Shown: positions 43,240 to 52,280, counted from the first letter of the stretch. The stretch: 64,000 nucleotides of DNA from Bin76 sp963665765 (GCA_963665765.1 OY762464.1:1054001-1118000), one strand, 5' to 3'. Translations and numbers: made by a program. Notes: generated by a model from the letters alone, not told the origin.

Positions 43240-44370
43240 CTAGCGACTCGGGGCATCTGAACCCACCCCCACCCGGGCCAGTTCCTGCCTGACCTCGGGC
43301 GAGGTCTCCCCGATGGCGGCATGGCGAAGAAACCGGCCGGCCCGCCCAAGACCCAGGCGGTCTCCCAGACGATGGACCGACCACACCGCGTGCAGCCGCA
43401 GCAGCCAGTCGGGATGGCCCAGGTATCCCGCCACCACGCCCAGGTGCTCCCCGGCGCCGGTATTGCCCAGCGCCACCAAAGCATTGCGACGGAGAATGCG
43501 AGGACTGCGGGAAGGCAGGTAGAAGTGGGAGAAGTCGTCCAAGAGATCCTGGTCGGAGTTGCGCAGGAGCGCCAACAGGTCAACGCGGCCGCGCCGGGAG
43601 ACCGTCCGGTCCAGCAACCGGCCCCCGGGTGGACAGGCATTGAGGCACTCGTCACACCCATAGACCCGGTCACCCATGAGGGGCCGCATATCCCGAGGGA
43701 TCACCCCGGGGCTCTGCGCCACCGCCGCCAGGCAGAGTCGGGCGTCGAGCACCCCCGGTGCGATCAGGGCACCGGTGGGACACGCCGGCAGGCAGGCCTG
43801 GCAGGTTCCACAAGTTCGCTCCATCGGGTCCGAAATAGACAAAGGGGCATCGGTTACCACCGATCCGATCAGAAACCATGGTCCCACTCCCGGCGCCAGC
43901 ACCATGGTGCTCTTTCCCCACCACCCCAGCCCCGCCCGCACCGCCGCCGCCCGATCCACCAGGCGTGAATCGTCCGCCAGCACCTCGGCCCGGTATCCGG
44001 CGAGTCTCAATTCGGCGGCGAGGGCCTTCAATCCGGATCGGAGAGGTCGATAGAAGTCAGTCACGGCAAAACGAGCCACCCGTCCCTGCCCCGGCCGGCT
44101 CTCACCCGGATCGCCCGCGGCCGGCAGATAGGCCCGGATCCCCACCACCAGCCGCTCGGCCCAGGGAAAGGAGCGACGGATGTCGGTGGAAACTTCCGGA
44201 TTGGCATAGGTGAAGCCCAGGCGGGCGGACATCTTCCGGGCCTTCCGGGAGCGGATCTCAAGCCGCGTGTCGGCAAAGGGTTCGGCGGCGCAAACCCCGA
44301 CCCCGTCGAGACCGGCCTGGGTGCCCCGGTCTATCAGCCGGGCGGTCAGATGCTTGATTCCGCCATCCAT
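43240..44370 (-). CDS. queG: Epoxyqueuosine reductase QueG
   Basis: This 376-residue protein has two [4Fe-4S] motifs, CGTCQACLPACPTGAL and YGCDECLNACPPG, the FADTRLEIRSRKARKM N-terminal block and the GWWGKSTMVLAPGVGPWFLIG block. A C-terminal HEAT-like segment (RNALVALGNTGAGEHLGVVAGYLGH) also fits QueG. The enzyme uses cobalamin and Fe-S clusters to reduce epoxyqueuosine to queuosine in tRNA. It overlaps the NYN gene by 25 bases. Confidence 0.92.
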   Translation of the reverse strand: MDGGIKHLTARLIDRGTQAGLDGVGVCAAEPFADTRLEIRSRKARKMSARLGFTYANPEVSTDIRRSFPWAERLVVGIRAYLPAAGDPGESRPGQGRVARFAVTDFYRPLRSGLKALAAELRLAGYRAEVLADDSRLVDRAAAVRAGLGWWGKSTMVLAPGVGPWFLIGSVVTDAPLSISDPMERTCGTCQACLPACPTGALIAPGVLDARLCLAAVAQSPGVIPRDMRPLMGDRVYGCDECLNACPPGGRLLDRTVSRRGRVDLLALLRNSDQDLLDDFSHFYLPSRSPRILRRNALVALGNTGAGEHLGVVAGYLGHPDWLLRLHAVWSVHRLGDRLGLGRAGRFLRHAAIGETSPEVRQELARVGVGSDAPSR

Positions 44371-45596
44371 TCGGCCAAGCTCTCCGAGGCCAGAACCAGG
44401 GCGCCATGCACCCGACAGCGATCCGCCAGTTCCTTGTCACTGGTGATCACCACCACCGGTTGCCCGGTTCGCCGGCGGGCCTCGTCCGCGATGGCGTCAT
44501 CGGCGTTTTCCACGTAGAACCCGGTCAGCTTTCTGTTCTGGAACCGGTTTTCCCAGCCCTGGTCGATACCGAGGGCATAGCGGGAATCCAGATAGAAGTT
44601 CACCCGGTGACCGTCGATCGAATACCGGGCGAGGTTGGCCAGCTTGTTGGTGACGAATTCCACCGTCTGCTGGTCAGGCCCCTCAGAATTTCCTCGGTGA
44701 TAGTGCCAGTGGTAGGCCACATTCCAGCCGTCCACCACCAGCATCGATCGGCGAGCTTCGTAAAACACCCACCTCATCGCCTCACCTGATCGCGGGTCGA
44801 TGCCGGGCGGCAACTCCAGCCGAACGGCTGACGCCGCGGCCGGCGGCAACGGACCCGATCCCACCTCCCAGAAGCTCACCATCTGATCCAGCATCCGGGC
44901 GGCTTGCAGAGGATCGCGGCTGAAGCCTATGTCTCCGGATCTTCCATTGTCGAGGGGGACCGCCGACGACTTCTTGGAGCTGTATCGATCTCGTAGATCG
45001 TCATATCGCTGATCGGCGAGATCCAAGTCGTCGAACGCCGAATTGGCCTGCTTCTCCCAGAATTCCGTTTGCCCGCGCTGCTCGGCAAGAGCCCTTTCCA
45101 GTTTTGCGATCCTCTCCCTGGCTCTCTTCAGATCTTGGATGAGGTCCTCGGTGCGGCGTTGAATCTCCACCGCAGCTTGTCGGCGAATATCGTCGGCCCG
45201 GGCCTTGAGGGATGCGATCTTCGCTTGGGACTCCCGTTGACGCTTTTTCAGCAGGTTCATCTCCACCCGGGTCTCGTCCAAGGCAATCTCGGCCAGGAAC
45301 CCACGGGCCTGCGATTCCCAGTTCTCCGACCTTTCCAGGAACAAGACCGAGGCGGCGGTCCGGCGGTCGGCGGCGGTCAGAGAAGGAGGCGCCCAACCGT
45401 CCAGAATGACCTGCCGAAAGTCTCCGTTCCTGTCCAATTCTCGATACAGAGCATTCGCTTCAACCGGGGTCATACGCCGCGACGAGGAACCTCGAGTCCT
45501 CTTGAGGGAGTGAGGCACTTGATCGGGCGGCATGGTCTTTATGAGCCGCCGCGCTTCCTCCAACGCCACCAGCACATCTTCGGGACGAAAGTTCAT
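44346..45596 (-). CDS. Coiled-coil protein with a C-terminal NYN/PIN-like domain
   Basis: This 416-residue protein has an N-terminal helical region. A long coiled coil follows (about residues 110-205, rich in Arg/Glu/Lys such as KRQRESQAKIASLKARADD). The C-terminal YacP-type NYN domain starts LVVDGWNVAYHWH, with acidic residues in VENADDAIADEA and ITSDKELADR that form the expected metal site. NYN domains are RNA nucleases or RNA-processing factors. The coiled coil suggests oligomerisation or partner docking. This fusion is seen in actinobacteria, but its target is unknown. Confidence 0.85.
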   Translation of the reverse strand: MNFRPEDVLVALEEARRLIKTMPPDQVPHSLKRTRGSSSRRMTPVEANALYRELDRNGDFRQVILDGWAPPSLTAADRRTAASVLFLERSENWESQARGFLAEIALDETRVEMNLLKKRQRESQAKIASLKARADDIRRQAAVEIQRRTEDLIQDLKRARERIAKLERALAEQRGQTEFWEKQANSAFDDLDLADQRYDDLRDRYSSKKSSAVPLDNGRSGDIGFSRDPLQAARMLDQMVSFWEVGSGPLPPAAASAVRLELPPGIDPRSGEAMRWVFYEARRSMLVVDGWNVAYHWHYHRGNSEGPDQQTVEFVTNKLANLARYSIDGHRVNFYLDSRYALGIDQGWENRFQNRKLTGFYVENADDAIADEARRRTGQPVVVITSDKELADRCRVHGALVLASESLAEWMAESSI

Positions 45597-45661
45597 CGGT
45601 CAAAAACCTCAACCATATCCCTTTAAAATAAAGGCGCCCCCCGACAAATCCCGGTTCTGAG

Positions 45662-45690
45662 TTGCGACATCGCGCCGATCACACCATAAT
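45662..45690 (+). promoter_or_regulatory. Promoter of the ilvBNC operon
   Basis: TTGCGA (45662-45667) and CATAAT (45685-45690) are spaced by 17 bases. The expected start lies 7-9 bases downstream, at or next to the ATG of the leader peptide at 45700, so the transcript may be leaderless. Confidence 0.65.
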
Positions 45691-45699
45691 GAGCCTTCA

Positions 45700-45735
45700 A
45701 TGAGAGACCTTATCCTGTTGCTGGTACTCGAGTAG
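45700..45735 (+). CDS. ilv operon leader peptide (MRDLILLLVLE)
   Basis: A short 11-codon frame reads Met-Arg-Asp-Leu-Ile-Leu-Leu-Leu-Val-Leu-Glu and then TAG. Seven of its eleven residues are Leu, Ile or Val. It sits directly ahead of an RNA hairpin and a terminator-like stem before ilvB. This is the expected layout for ribosome-mediated attenuation. When charged Leu/Ile/Val tRNAs are scarce, the stalled ribosome should prevent the terminator and let ilvB be transcribed. Confidence 0.8.
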   Translation: MRDLILLLVLE

Positions 45736-45761
45736 CGCACCCTTTTCAACAAGGTGTGCGC
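45735..45761 (+). promoter_or_regulatory. Pause or antiterminator hairpin of the ilv attenuator
   Basis: GCGCAC at 45735-45740 pairs perfectly with GTGCGC at 45756-45761, with extra C-G pairs inside if T45755 is bulged. It starts at the last base of the leader stop codon. A ribosome at the end of the leader would occlude the 5' arm, as in other amino acid attenuators. Confidence 0.55.
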
Positions 45762-45763
45762 TG

Positions 45764-45793
45764 AATCCCTCCCCCCAGGAGGGATTTCTTTTT
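45764..45793 (+). terminator. Intrinsic attenuator terminator upstream of ilvB
   Basis: A perfect 9-bp stem, AATCCCTCC / GGAGGGATT (45764-45772 and 45778-45786), encloses a CCCCA loop. It is followed by TCTTTTTG, giving a short U-run. It lies between the leader peptide and ilvB, which fits an attenuator and not the end of the previous gene. Confidence 0.8.
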
Positions 45794-45818
45794 GGTAGCC
45801 TCACGAAAGCCAACCACT

Positions 45819-47528
45819 ATGACGAAAATCACCGGAGCGCAAGCAGTCATCTCCTCGCTCGAGCACGAGGGTGTCGATCTGATGTTCGGCATTCCCGGCG
45901 GCGCCATTCTCCCCGCCTACGACCCCCTCTATTCCAGTCCCATCCGCCACATCCTGGCCCGCCACGAGCAGGGCGCCGGGCACATGGCTGCCGGATACGC
46001 GTGGGCCACCGGACGGGTGGGAGTGTGCATGGCCACGTCCGGGCCGGGCGCCACCAACCTGGTGACGCCCCTGGCCGACGCTTTGATGGATTCGGTGCCG
46101 ATGGTGGCCATCACCGGCCAGGTCCCCACCCATGCGGTGGGCAACGACGCCTTCCAAGAGGCCTACACCACCGGGATCACCATGCCGGTCACCAAGCACA
46201 ACTACTTCGTCACCGACCCCGACGAGATTTCGACCGTCATGCATGAAGCTTTCCATCTGGCTTCTTCCGGTCGGCCGGGACCGGTGTTGATCGATCTGCC
46301 CAAGGATGTGCTTCAGCAACAGACCGAGTGGCGCCCGCCCGAGGATCTCGATCTCCCCGGCTACCGACCCACCATGGACGGTCATCCCCGCCGCGTGAAA
46401 GAAGCCGTGGAGATGCTGGCCCAAAGCCACCGGCCGGTGCTCTATGTGGGAGGAGGGATCATCAAATCCGAGGCGTCGGCGGCCCTCACCCGGTTTGCGG
46501 AAATCTCCAATATCCCGGTGGTAACCACCCTGATGGGGAGGGGCGCCCTCCCCGACGACCACCCCCTGTGTCTCGGGATGCCGGGCATGCACGGCAACTA
46601 CACGGCCATCACCTCGATGCAGAAGTGCGACGTGCTGGCCGCGGTGGGGGTGCGCTTCGACGATCGGGTCACCGGCGATCCTCAACACTTCGCGGTGGGG
46701 GCCACGGTAATCCACGCCGACATCGATCCGGCGGAGATCGGAAAGGTCCGCCGACCGGACATTCCCATCGTGGCCGACGCCCGTCGGGTGTTGGAACAGT
46801 TCATCGCAGCCTGGGGAGACCGGCCCCCGGTCGACAACCGGGATTGGCTCGACACCCTGTCCGGTTGGCAGCGCAAGCATCCCCTCTCTTACGATCAGCA
46901 CCAAGACGGTCCGATCAAACCCCAGTTCATCATCGAAGAGCTTTGCCGGCTCACCGGGGGCGACGCCATTTTGGTGGCGGGGGTCGGTCAGCACCAGATG
47001 TGGGCCTCGCAACTCTGGAAGTTCGACCGTCCGCGCCGCTGGATCAACTCCGGCGGGTTGGGCACCATGGGATTCGCCGTGCCGGCGGCCATCGGCGCCA
47101 AGGCGGGCATGCCTGATGAACTGGTCTACGCGGTGGACGGCGACGGGTGCTTCCAGATGACTTTCCAGGAACTCATCGCCGCCTCGGCCTTCCGGATCCC
47201 CGTCAAGGTCGTGGTCTTCAACAACGGCGCCCACGGGATGGTCAAGCAGTGGCAGAAGATGTTCTACGGCCGGCGCTTCTCCTCGAGTTTGCTGAACCCC
47301 GAGGTAGTGGACTATGTGAAGCTGGTCGAGGGGATGGGTTGCATAGGACTGCGAGCCGAGCGGCCCGAAGAGGTCGAGCCCACGTTGGAAAAGTCCCTCT
47401 CCATCGACGATCGTCCGGTGGTGGTGGAGATGGTGGTGGACCCCGAGGAGATGGTGTTCCCCATGGTTCCCGCCGGCGGCTCCAACGACCAGGTGATCCT
47501 GGGACCCGAGCCGGGAGACCGAGGGTGA
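45819..47528 (+). CDS. ilvB: Acetolactate synthase large (catalytic) subunit
   Basis: The start chosen is ATG 45819 (MTKITGAQAVISSLEHEGVD), giving 569 residues; the upstream TTG 45792 lies in the terminator stem region and is unlikely. The ThDP-enzyme features are FGIPGGAILPAYDPL, AGHMAAGYAWATGRVG with the catalytic Glu region in RHEQGAGHMA, and the GDGCFQMTFQELIAA ThDP/Mg motif with NNGAHGMVKQWQ. It condenses pyruvate with pyruvate or 2-oxobutyrate. It is the first structural gene after the attenuator, and its stop overlaps the ilvN GTG. Confidence 0.96.
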   Translation: MTKITGAQAVISSLEHEGVDLMFGIPGGAILPAYDPLYSSPIRHILARHEQGAGHMAAGYAWATGRVGVCMATSGPGATNLVTPLADALMDSVPMVAITGQVPTHAVGNDAFQEAYTTGITMPVTKHNYFVTDPDEISTVMHEAFHLASSGRPGPVLIDLPKDVLQQQTEWRPPEDLDLPGYRPTMDGHPRRVKEAVEMLAQSHRPVLYVGGGIIKSEASAALTRFAEISNIPVVTTLMGRGALPDDHPLCLGMPGMHGNYTAITSMQKCDVLAAVGVRFDDRVTGDPQHFAVGATVIHADIDPAEIGKVRRPDIPIVADARRVLEQFIAAWGDRPPVDNRDWLDTLSGWQRKHPLSYDQHQDGPIKPQFIIEELCRLTGGDAILVAGVGQHQMWASQLWKFDRPRRWINSGGLGTMGFAVPAAIGAKAGMPDELVYAVDGDGCFQMTFQELIAASAFRIPVKVVVFNNGAHGMVKQWQKMFYGRRFSSSLLNPEVVDYVKLVEGMGCIGLRAERPEEVEPTLEKSLSIDDRPVVVEMVVDPEEMVFPMVPAGGSNDQVILGPEPGDRG

Positions 47529-48049
47529 CCGCAATTTCTTCTCTGCCTCGTCACACTTTGAGTCTCATCGTAGAGAACCGTCCGGGGGTCCTGGCCCGGG
47601 TCTCCTCCACTCTGGCCAGGAGGGGTTTCAACATCCATTCCCTGGCGGTGGGTCCCACCATCGATCCCGGCCTTTCCCGCATAACCGTGGTGGTGGAATC
47701 CGATAAGATTGAACAGGTCACAAAGCAACTCCACAAGCTGATCAACATCATCAAGATCTTTGAACTAGATCCTTCCGAGGCCGTGGAGAGGGAAACCATG
47801 CTGATCCGGATCGCCGCCACCGGGAACTCCCGGACCCAGGCGATCGAAGTGGCCAACATCTTCAAGGCCAACGTGGTGGACGTGGGGATCAACACCCTCA
47901 CCTTCGGAATCACCAGTCGGCCTGCCAAACTGAACGATCTCATCGAGCTTCTCCGGCCCTTTGGGGTGGTGGAGTTGGTCAAGTCGGGGCGGATTGCCAT
48001 AGGGCGGGACGCCAAGAGCAAACCCTCCCGGATGAGGGCAGTCGGATAG
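47525..48049 (+). CDS. ilvN: Acetolactate synthase small (regulatory) subunit
   Basis: The start chosen is GTG 47525, which overlaps the ilvB stop (GTGA) and gives 174 residues. The longer frame only shadows ilvB. It has the ACT domain HTLSLIVENRPGVLARVSSTLARRGFNIHSLAVG, followed by the C-terminal domain (VVDVGINTLTFGITSRPAKLNDLIELLRPFG). It confers feedback inhibition by valine on IlvB. Its length and both domains are normal. Confidence 0.95.
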   Translation: MTAISSLPRHTLSLIVENRPGVLARVSSTLARRGFNIHSLAVGPTIDPGLSRITVVVESDKIEQVTKQLHKLINIIKIFELDPSEAVERETMLIRIAATGNSRTQAIEVANIFKANVVDVGINTLTFGITSRPAKLNDLIELLRPFGVVELVKSGRIAIGRDAKSKPSRMRAVG

Positions 48050-48065
48050 GCGGTGCAAACCTAAA

Positions 48066-49070
48066 ATGGCCGAGATTTTCTATGACAAGGATGCGGATCC
48101 CGAAGTAATCAAGGGACGCAAGGTGGCCGTGATCGGCTACGGCAGCCAGGGCCACGCCCATGCTCTCAATCTGTCCGAGTCGGGGGTGGAGGTGGTGGTG
48201 GGCCTGAGACCCGGATCGGCTCGACGGGCGCAGGCTCGATCAGCCGGGTTGGAAGTGATGGATCCTCCCGAGGCCGCCGAGTGGGCCGATCTGGTGACCA
48301 TGCTGGTTCCCGATCAGCTCATGGCCGACTTCTACAACCAGCAGATCGCCGAGCGGATGGCGCCCGGCAACGCCTTGCTGTTTGCCCATGGTTTCAACAT
48401 CCATTTCGGGGAGATAGTTCCCGCTCCGGACCTCGATGTGCTGATGGTGGCCCCCAAGGGACCGGGACACCTGGTGAGACGCACCTATACGGAAGGCTCC
48501 GGAGTTCCCTGTCTGCTGGCCATCCATCAGGACGCCACCGGCGGCGCCTTCGAGTTGGGCATGTCCTACTCCTGGGGGGTCGGCGGCGCCCGCGCCGGGG
48601 TGTTGCGCACCACCTTCCGGGAGGAAACCGAAACCGATCTCTTCGGAGAGCAGGTGATTTTGTGCGGGGGCGTCTCCCAGCTGATCAAGGCATCCTACGA
48701 GACGTTGGTCGAAGCCGGATACGAGCCCGAGTCCGCCTATTTCGAGACTCTTCACGAACTGAAGCTGATCGTCGATCTGCTGTACGAGGGGGGCCTGTCC
48801 TGGATGCGATATTCGATTTCGGACACGGCCGAATATGGCGACTACACCCGTGGAGCGCGGATCATCACCGACGAAAGTCGGGCCGAGATGAAAAGAGTTC
48901 TCGCCGAAATCCAATCCGGCGCTTTTGCCCGGGAGTGGATGGCCCAGGCCCGGGAAGGGGCGCCCTTCCTTCTGGAACAACGGGCCGCCAACCAATCTCA
49001 TCCCATCGAGCAGATCGGCCGGGAACTGCGCGAGATGATGCCTTTCCTGGAACCCAAGACCCCTCAATGA
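48066..49070 (+). CDS. ilvC: Ketol-acid reductoisomerase
   Basis: This 334-residue class I enzyme has the N-terminal NADPH Rossmann motif VIGYGSQGHAHALNL. Downstream, the Mg-binding/knotted domain carries the conserved Asp and Glu residues (REETETDLFGEQVILCGG, SAYFETLHELKLIVDL, MRYSISDTAEYGD). It isomerises and reduces acetolactate and acetohydroxybutyrate. It starts 16 bases after ilvN and is clearly co-transcribed. Confidence 0.96.
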   Translation: MAEIFYDKDADPEVIKGRKVAVIGYGSQGHAHALNLSESGVEVVVGLRPGSARRAQARSAGLEVMDPPEAAEWADLVTMLVPDQLMADFYNQQIAERMAPGNALLFAHGFNIHFGEIVPAPDLDVLMVAPKGPGHLVRRTYTEGSGVPCLLAIHQDATGGAFELGMSYSWGVGGARAGVLRTTFREETETDLFGEQVILCGGVSQLIKASYETLVEAGYEPESAYFETLHELKLIVDLLYEGGLSWMRYSISDTAEYGDYTRGARIITDESRAEMKRVLAEIQSGAFAREWMAQAREGAPFLLEQRAANQSHPIEQIGRELREMMPFLEPKTPQ

Positions 49071-49130
49071 CTCTCAAACACCCCTACCCCTGCCTCACGG
49101 AGCGACCTCCAGGTTGTCTGGCGCTGACTC

Positions 49131-49160
49131 GGCCGGGCGGCGGCACCCGCCGGCCCGGCC
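49131..49160 (+). terminator. Strong GC hairpin between ilvC and leuA
   Basis: GGCCGGGCGGCGG (49131-49143) pairs with the downstream CCGCC/GCCCGGCC arm (49147-49160), leaving one bulged G and a CAC loop. There is no U-run, so it may reduce read-through or stabilise the ilvBNC mRNA instead of ending transcription fully. Confidence 0.5.
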
Positions 49161-49215
49161 CTCGCAAAACGTAAGAGCTCAGCCCGCCCAGGCAACAACC
49201 CAGGAGTCCCAAGAC

Positions 49216-50730
49216 ATGTCCGACCGATTGATTATCTTCGACACGACCCTGCGCGATGGGGAACAGGCCCCCGGTATAGCGCTCACCCCCGATGAGAAAG
49301 TCACCATCGCCCATCAGTTGGCCCGACTGCGGGTGGATGTGCTGGAAGCCGGATTCGCCGCTTCCTCCTCCGGCGACTTCGAAGCGGTGTCCAGAATAGC
49401 CTCGCAGGTCAAGGGACCGGTTATCGCCAGCCTGGCCCGCGCCCATCCCGATGACATAGACCAGGCCTGGGATGCATTGGCGGCCGCCGAACGAGCCCGC
49501 ATCCACGTTTTCATGTCGACCTCCCCCATCCACATGGAGAGAATGCTGCGCATGACGCCTTCGGAGGTGCTGAAAGCGTCGGTGGAAGGCGTCCGCCGGG
49601 CCCGCCGCTACACCCACGACGTGGAGTTCTCGCCTCAGGACGCCACCCGTTCCGACCATCAGTTCCTGATCGAGGTGTGCAAAGCCGCCGTGGAAGCCGG
49701 GGCCACCACCATCAACATCCCCGACACGGTCGGATACGCCACCCCCGTTGACTTTGTCAGACTGCTGGAACGCATCTACGCCGAGGTGCGGGGGGACCGC
49801 ACCGACATAACCATCTCGGTGCACTGCCACGACGATCTGGGTCTGGCGGTGGCCAACTCGCTGTCGGCCATCGCGGCGGGGGCTCGCCAGATTGAAGGAG
49901 CGGTGAACGGCATCGGGGAAAGGGCCGGCAACACCTCCATCGAGGAGATCATCATGGCCGTCAAGACCCGCCAGGATGTGTTCGGCGTGGAGATCGAAGC
50001 CGACACCACCCAGATATTCGACACTTCCCGATTGGTCGCCCAGCTCACCGGTTACCCCGTGCAGTTCAACAAGGCGGTGGTGGGACGCAACGCCTTCGCT
50101 CACGAGTCCGGGATCCACCAGCACGGGGTGCTTCGAGATCGGGAAACCTACGAGATCATGACCGCCGAATCCATCGGGCAGAAAGGCGCCCAGATAATCC
50201 TGGGCAAGCATTCGGGCCGGGCCGGATTCGCCGACGCCCTGCGCAATCTGAGCATCTCTTTGGAAGAAGACGAGTTCAATCTGGCCTTCACCAAATTCAA
50301 GGCCATGGCCGATCGCAAGATGGAGATCGGTGAACATGAATTGCGCGCCATCGCCGCCGCCGGGTTTGCCACGTTGTCCCGCGCCGAGGTGACCATGGTG
50401 GGCATCAACGTTTCCGGAGGTCACGACACCACCCCCACGGCAGTGGTGACCCTCTCCCGGGAAGGCGTCGAATCCGACTACACCGGCCAGGGGGGCGGGA
50501 TGGTTCACGCCGCATTCTCGGCCATCAAGCAATGCTTCGGCATCCAGGCCCGATTGGTGGACTACCGGGTGGTGCCGGTCACCTCCGGCGCCGACGCCAT
50601 GGCCGAGGTGAACGTAGTGGTTCGGGTGGATGACAACACCTTTTCGGGTAAGGCGATCTCGACCGATGTGGTGGAGGGCTCGGCGGAGGCCTTCGTCGAC
50701 GCTCTCAACCGGTCGATCGGCGCAAAATGA
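49216..50730 (+). CDS. leuA: 2-Isopropylmalate synthase
   Basis: The start chosen is ATG 49216 (MSDRLIIFDTTLRDGEQAPG), with AGGAG 10 bases upstream; 504 residues, normal for the type 1 enzyme. The TIM-barrel metal and substrate motifs are FDTTLRDGEQAPGIAL, SVHCHDDLGLAVANSL and VNGIGERAGNTS. The C-terminal LeuA dimer domain (VGINVSGGHDTTPTAVV...) is the leucine feedback region. It condenses acetyl-CoA with 2-oxoisovalerate, the first committed leucine step. Confidence 0.96.
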   Translation: MSDRLIIFDTTLRDGEQAPGIALTPDEKVTIAHQLARLRVDVLEAGFAASSSGDFEAVSRIASQVKGPVIASLARAHPDDIDQAWDALAAAERARIHVFMSTSPIHMERMLRMTPSEVLKASVEGVRRARRYTHDVEFSPQDATRSDHQFLIEVCKAAVEAGATTINIPDTVGYATPVDFVRLLERIYAEVRGDRTDITISVHCHDDLGLAVANSLSAIAAGARQIEGAVNGIGERAGNTSIEEIIMAVKTRQDVFGVEIEADTTQIFDTSRLVAQLTGYPVQFNKAVVGRNAFAHESGIHQHGVLRDRETYEIMTAESIGQKGAQIILGKHSGRAGFADALRNLSISLEEDEFNLAFTKFKAMADRKMEIGEHELRAIAAAGFATLSRAEVTMVGINVSGGHDTTPTAVVTLSREGVESDYTGQGGGMVHAAFSAIKQCFGIQARLVDYRVVPVTSGADAMAEVNVVVRVDDNTFSGKAISTDVVEGSAEAFVDALNRSIGAK

Positions 50731-50836
50731 TCGGTTCCGCACCCCCGATCTCCCGATATGCAAAACTGTATAGTCCGGCCCACGGGCGGAGAGTAGACCG
50801 GAGTCCCCGGACAGCATATGTTATCCTATATTGTTT

Positions 50837-51181
50837 ATGAGCAAGGGCAATCCCGACATAGCCAAGCAACTGCGGGAGGCGCGCCACCGTCTGGGGATCA
50901 GCCAGCGAGAACTGAGCAACAGATCAGGCCTCACACAGGCGCAGATTTCCCGCATAGAAAACGGATTTGTGGATATGCGAATCTCGAGCCTGCTGGCCTT
51001 GACGAAGGTGTTGGAACTCGAAGTGAGCTTCAACCACCTTTCTTCCTCCCGTTCTTCGGCGGAAAGACCTCGGACGCAAAAGGGCCTGCGCAGCGTCCCC
51101 TGGACCAAGAACATCCCCCGCCTGACGGGTTCTGGGAATCGACCGGGAATCTTCGGGGACATAGACGAAGAGTTGCTCTAA
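50837..51181 (+). CDS. XRE-family helix-turn-helix regulator between leuA and leuB
   Basis: The start at ATG 50837 (MSKGNPDIAKQLREARHRLGISQ) gives 114 residues. The helix-turn-helix covers about residues 8-62 (GISQRELSNRSGLTQAQISRIENGFVDMRISSL). A short basic/Gly-rich C-terminus (ending FGDIDEELL) follows. It resembles an unpaired HipB-type antitoxin or a small autonomous repressor; no HipA is nearby. It precedes leuB by 16 bases and so may control or simply ride with the leucine genes. Confidence 0.8.
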   Translation: MSKGNPDIAKQLREARHRLGISQRELSNRSGLTQAQISRIENGFVDMRISSLLALTKVLELEVSFNHLSSSRSSAERPRTQKGLRSVPWTKNIPRLTGSGNRPGIFGDIDEELL

Positions 51182-51197
51182 TCAACCGGGGGCAGTT

Positions 51198-52259
51198 ATG
51201 AACACCCATCGGCTGGCGGTGATCGCCGGCGACGGGATAGGCCCGGAGGTGACCGCTTGCGCGGTGGGCGCGTTGCAGGCGGCTGCCGACCGGTTCGGAT
51301 TCGGAATCGATTTCACCCACTACGACCTGGGCAGCCGCCGCTACCTGTCGACCGGGGAGGTTTTGCCCGGATCGGTGCAGGACGAACTGGCGGAACACGA
51401 CGCCATTCTGCTGGGCGCGGTGGGGACCCCCGACGTTGCTCCCGGAATACTGGAGCGGGGGCTGCTCTTGAAGTTGCGTTTTGACTTCGATCTCTATGTG
51501 AATTTCCGGCCGGTCAAGCTCTATCCCGGCGTACCAAGCGCTATCTCGGAACTGACTCCGGAGCAGTGCGACCTGGAAGTGATGAGAGAGAACACCGAGG
51601 GCCTCTATTCGGGTAGCGGAGGATTCCTTCACAAAGGCACCCGCCACGAGATTGCCAACCAAAACTCCGTCAACACCCGGAGGGGAACCGAGCGCATCAT
51701 CCGCTACGCCTTCGAGCGGGCCACCCGGCGGGACCGTCGGCTGACCATGTGTCACAAGACCAATGTGCTCAACTACGCCGGCGACCTGTGGCAGCGGACC
51801 ACCGACGAGGTGGCTCTCGAATACCCCGACGTGGAGGTGGATTATGTGCACGCCGACGCCGCCTGCATCCACTTGATCCAATCTCCCGGGCGTTTCGACG
51901 TGATAGTCACCGACAACATCTTCGGTGATATCCTCACCGACTTGGGAGCGGCCATAGCAGGGGGAATCGGTCTGGCGGCCAGCGGCAATCTCAACCCCAC
52001 CGGGGAGTATCCCTCCCTCTTCGAACCGGTCCATGGCAGCGCCCCCGACATCGTGGGCACCGGATGGGCCAATCCGGTGGCGGCGGTGTTCACCGTCGCT
52101 CTGTCCCTCGATTATCTGGGCGAGAGGGAAGCGGCCCGAAAAGTGGAAGAGGCGGCCGCCGGAGTCCTTCCCGAACTGGGCGCCATGGCCGGACCCGAAA
52201 TGGGCGCCTCCACCGCGGAGATAGGCCGTTGGATCTGCGAGGCAATAGGAGCAGCCTGA
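51198..52259 (+). CDS. leuB: 3-Isopropylmalate dehydrogenase
   Basis: This 353-residue isocitrate/isopropylmalate dehydrogenase-family enzyme has AGDGIGPEVT at the N-terminus, LRFDFDLYVNFRPVKL and VMRENTEGLYSG. YVHADAACIHLI and VTDNIFGDILTDLGA (metal Asp residues) and PVHGSAPDIVGTGWANP complete the set. The ordering after leuA supports LeuB over tartrate dehydrogenase. It oxidatively decarboxylates 3-isopropylmalate with NAD+. leuCD is not in this window. Confidence 0.92.
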   Translation: MNTHRLAVIAGDGIGPEVTACAVGALQAAADRFGFGIDFTHYDLGSRRYLSTGEVLPGSVQDELAEHDAILLGAVGTPDVAPGILERGLLLKLRFDFDLYVNFRPVKLYPGVPSAISELTPEQCDLEVMRENTEGLYSGSGGFLHKGTRHEIANQNSVNTRRGTERIIRYAFERATRRDRRLTMCHKTNVLNYAGDLWQRTTDEVALEYPDVEVDYVHADAACIHLIQSPGRFDVIVTDNIFGDILTDLGAAIAGGIGLAASGNLNPTGEYPSLFEPVHGSAPDIVGTGWANPVAAVFTVALSLDYLGEREAARKVEEAAAGVLPELGAMAGPEMGASTAEIGRWICEAIGAA

Positions 52260-52280
52260 GAAACTTGAGGACATCCGGCT

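Noticed and set aside
49067..49174. Small frame starting at the ilvC stop (ATGA), possible leu leader peptide
   Set aside because: It has few leucine codons in a row, runs through the GC hairpin and has composition like a shadow frame.
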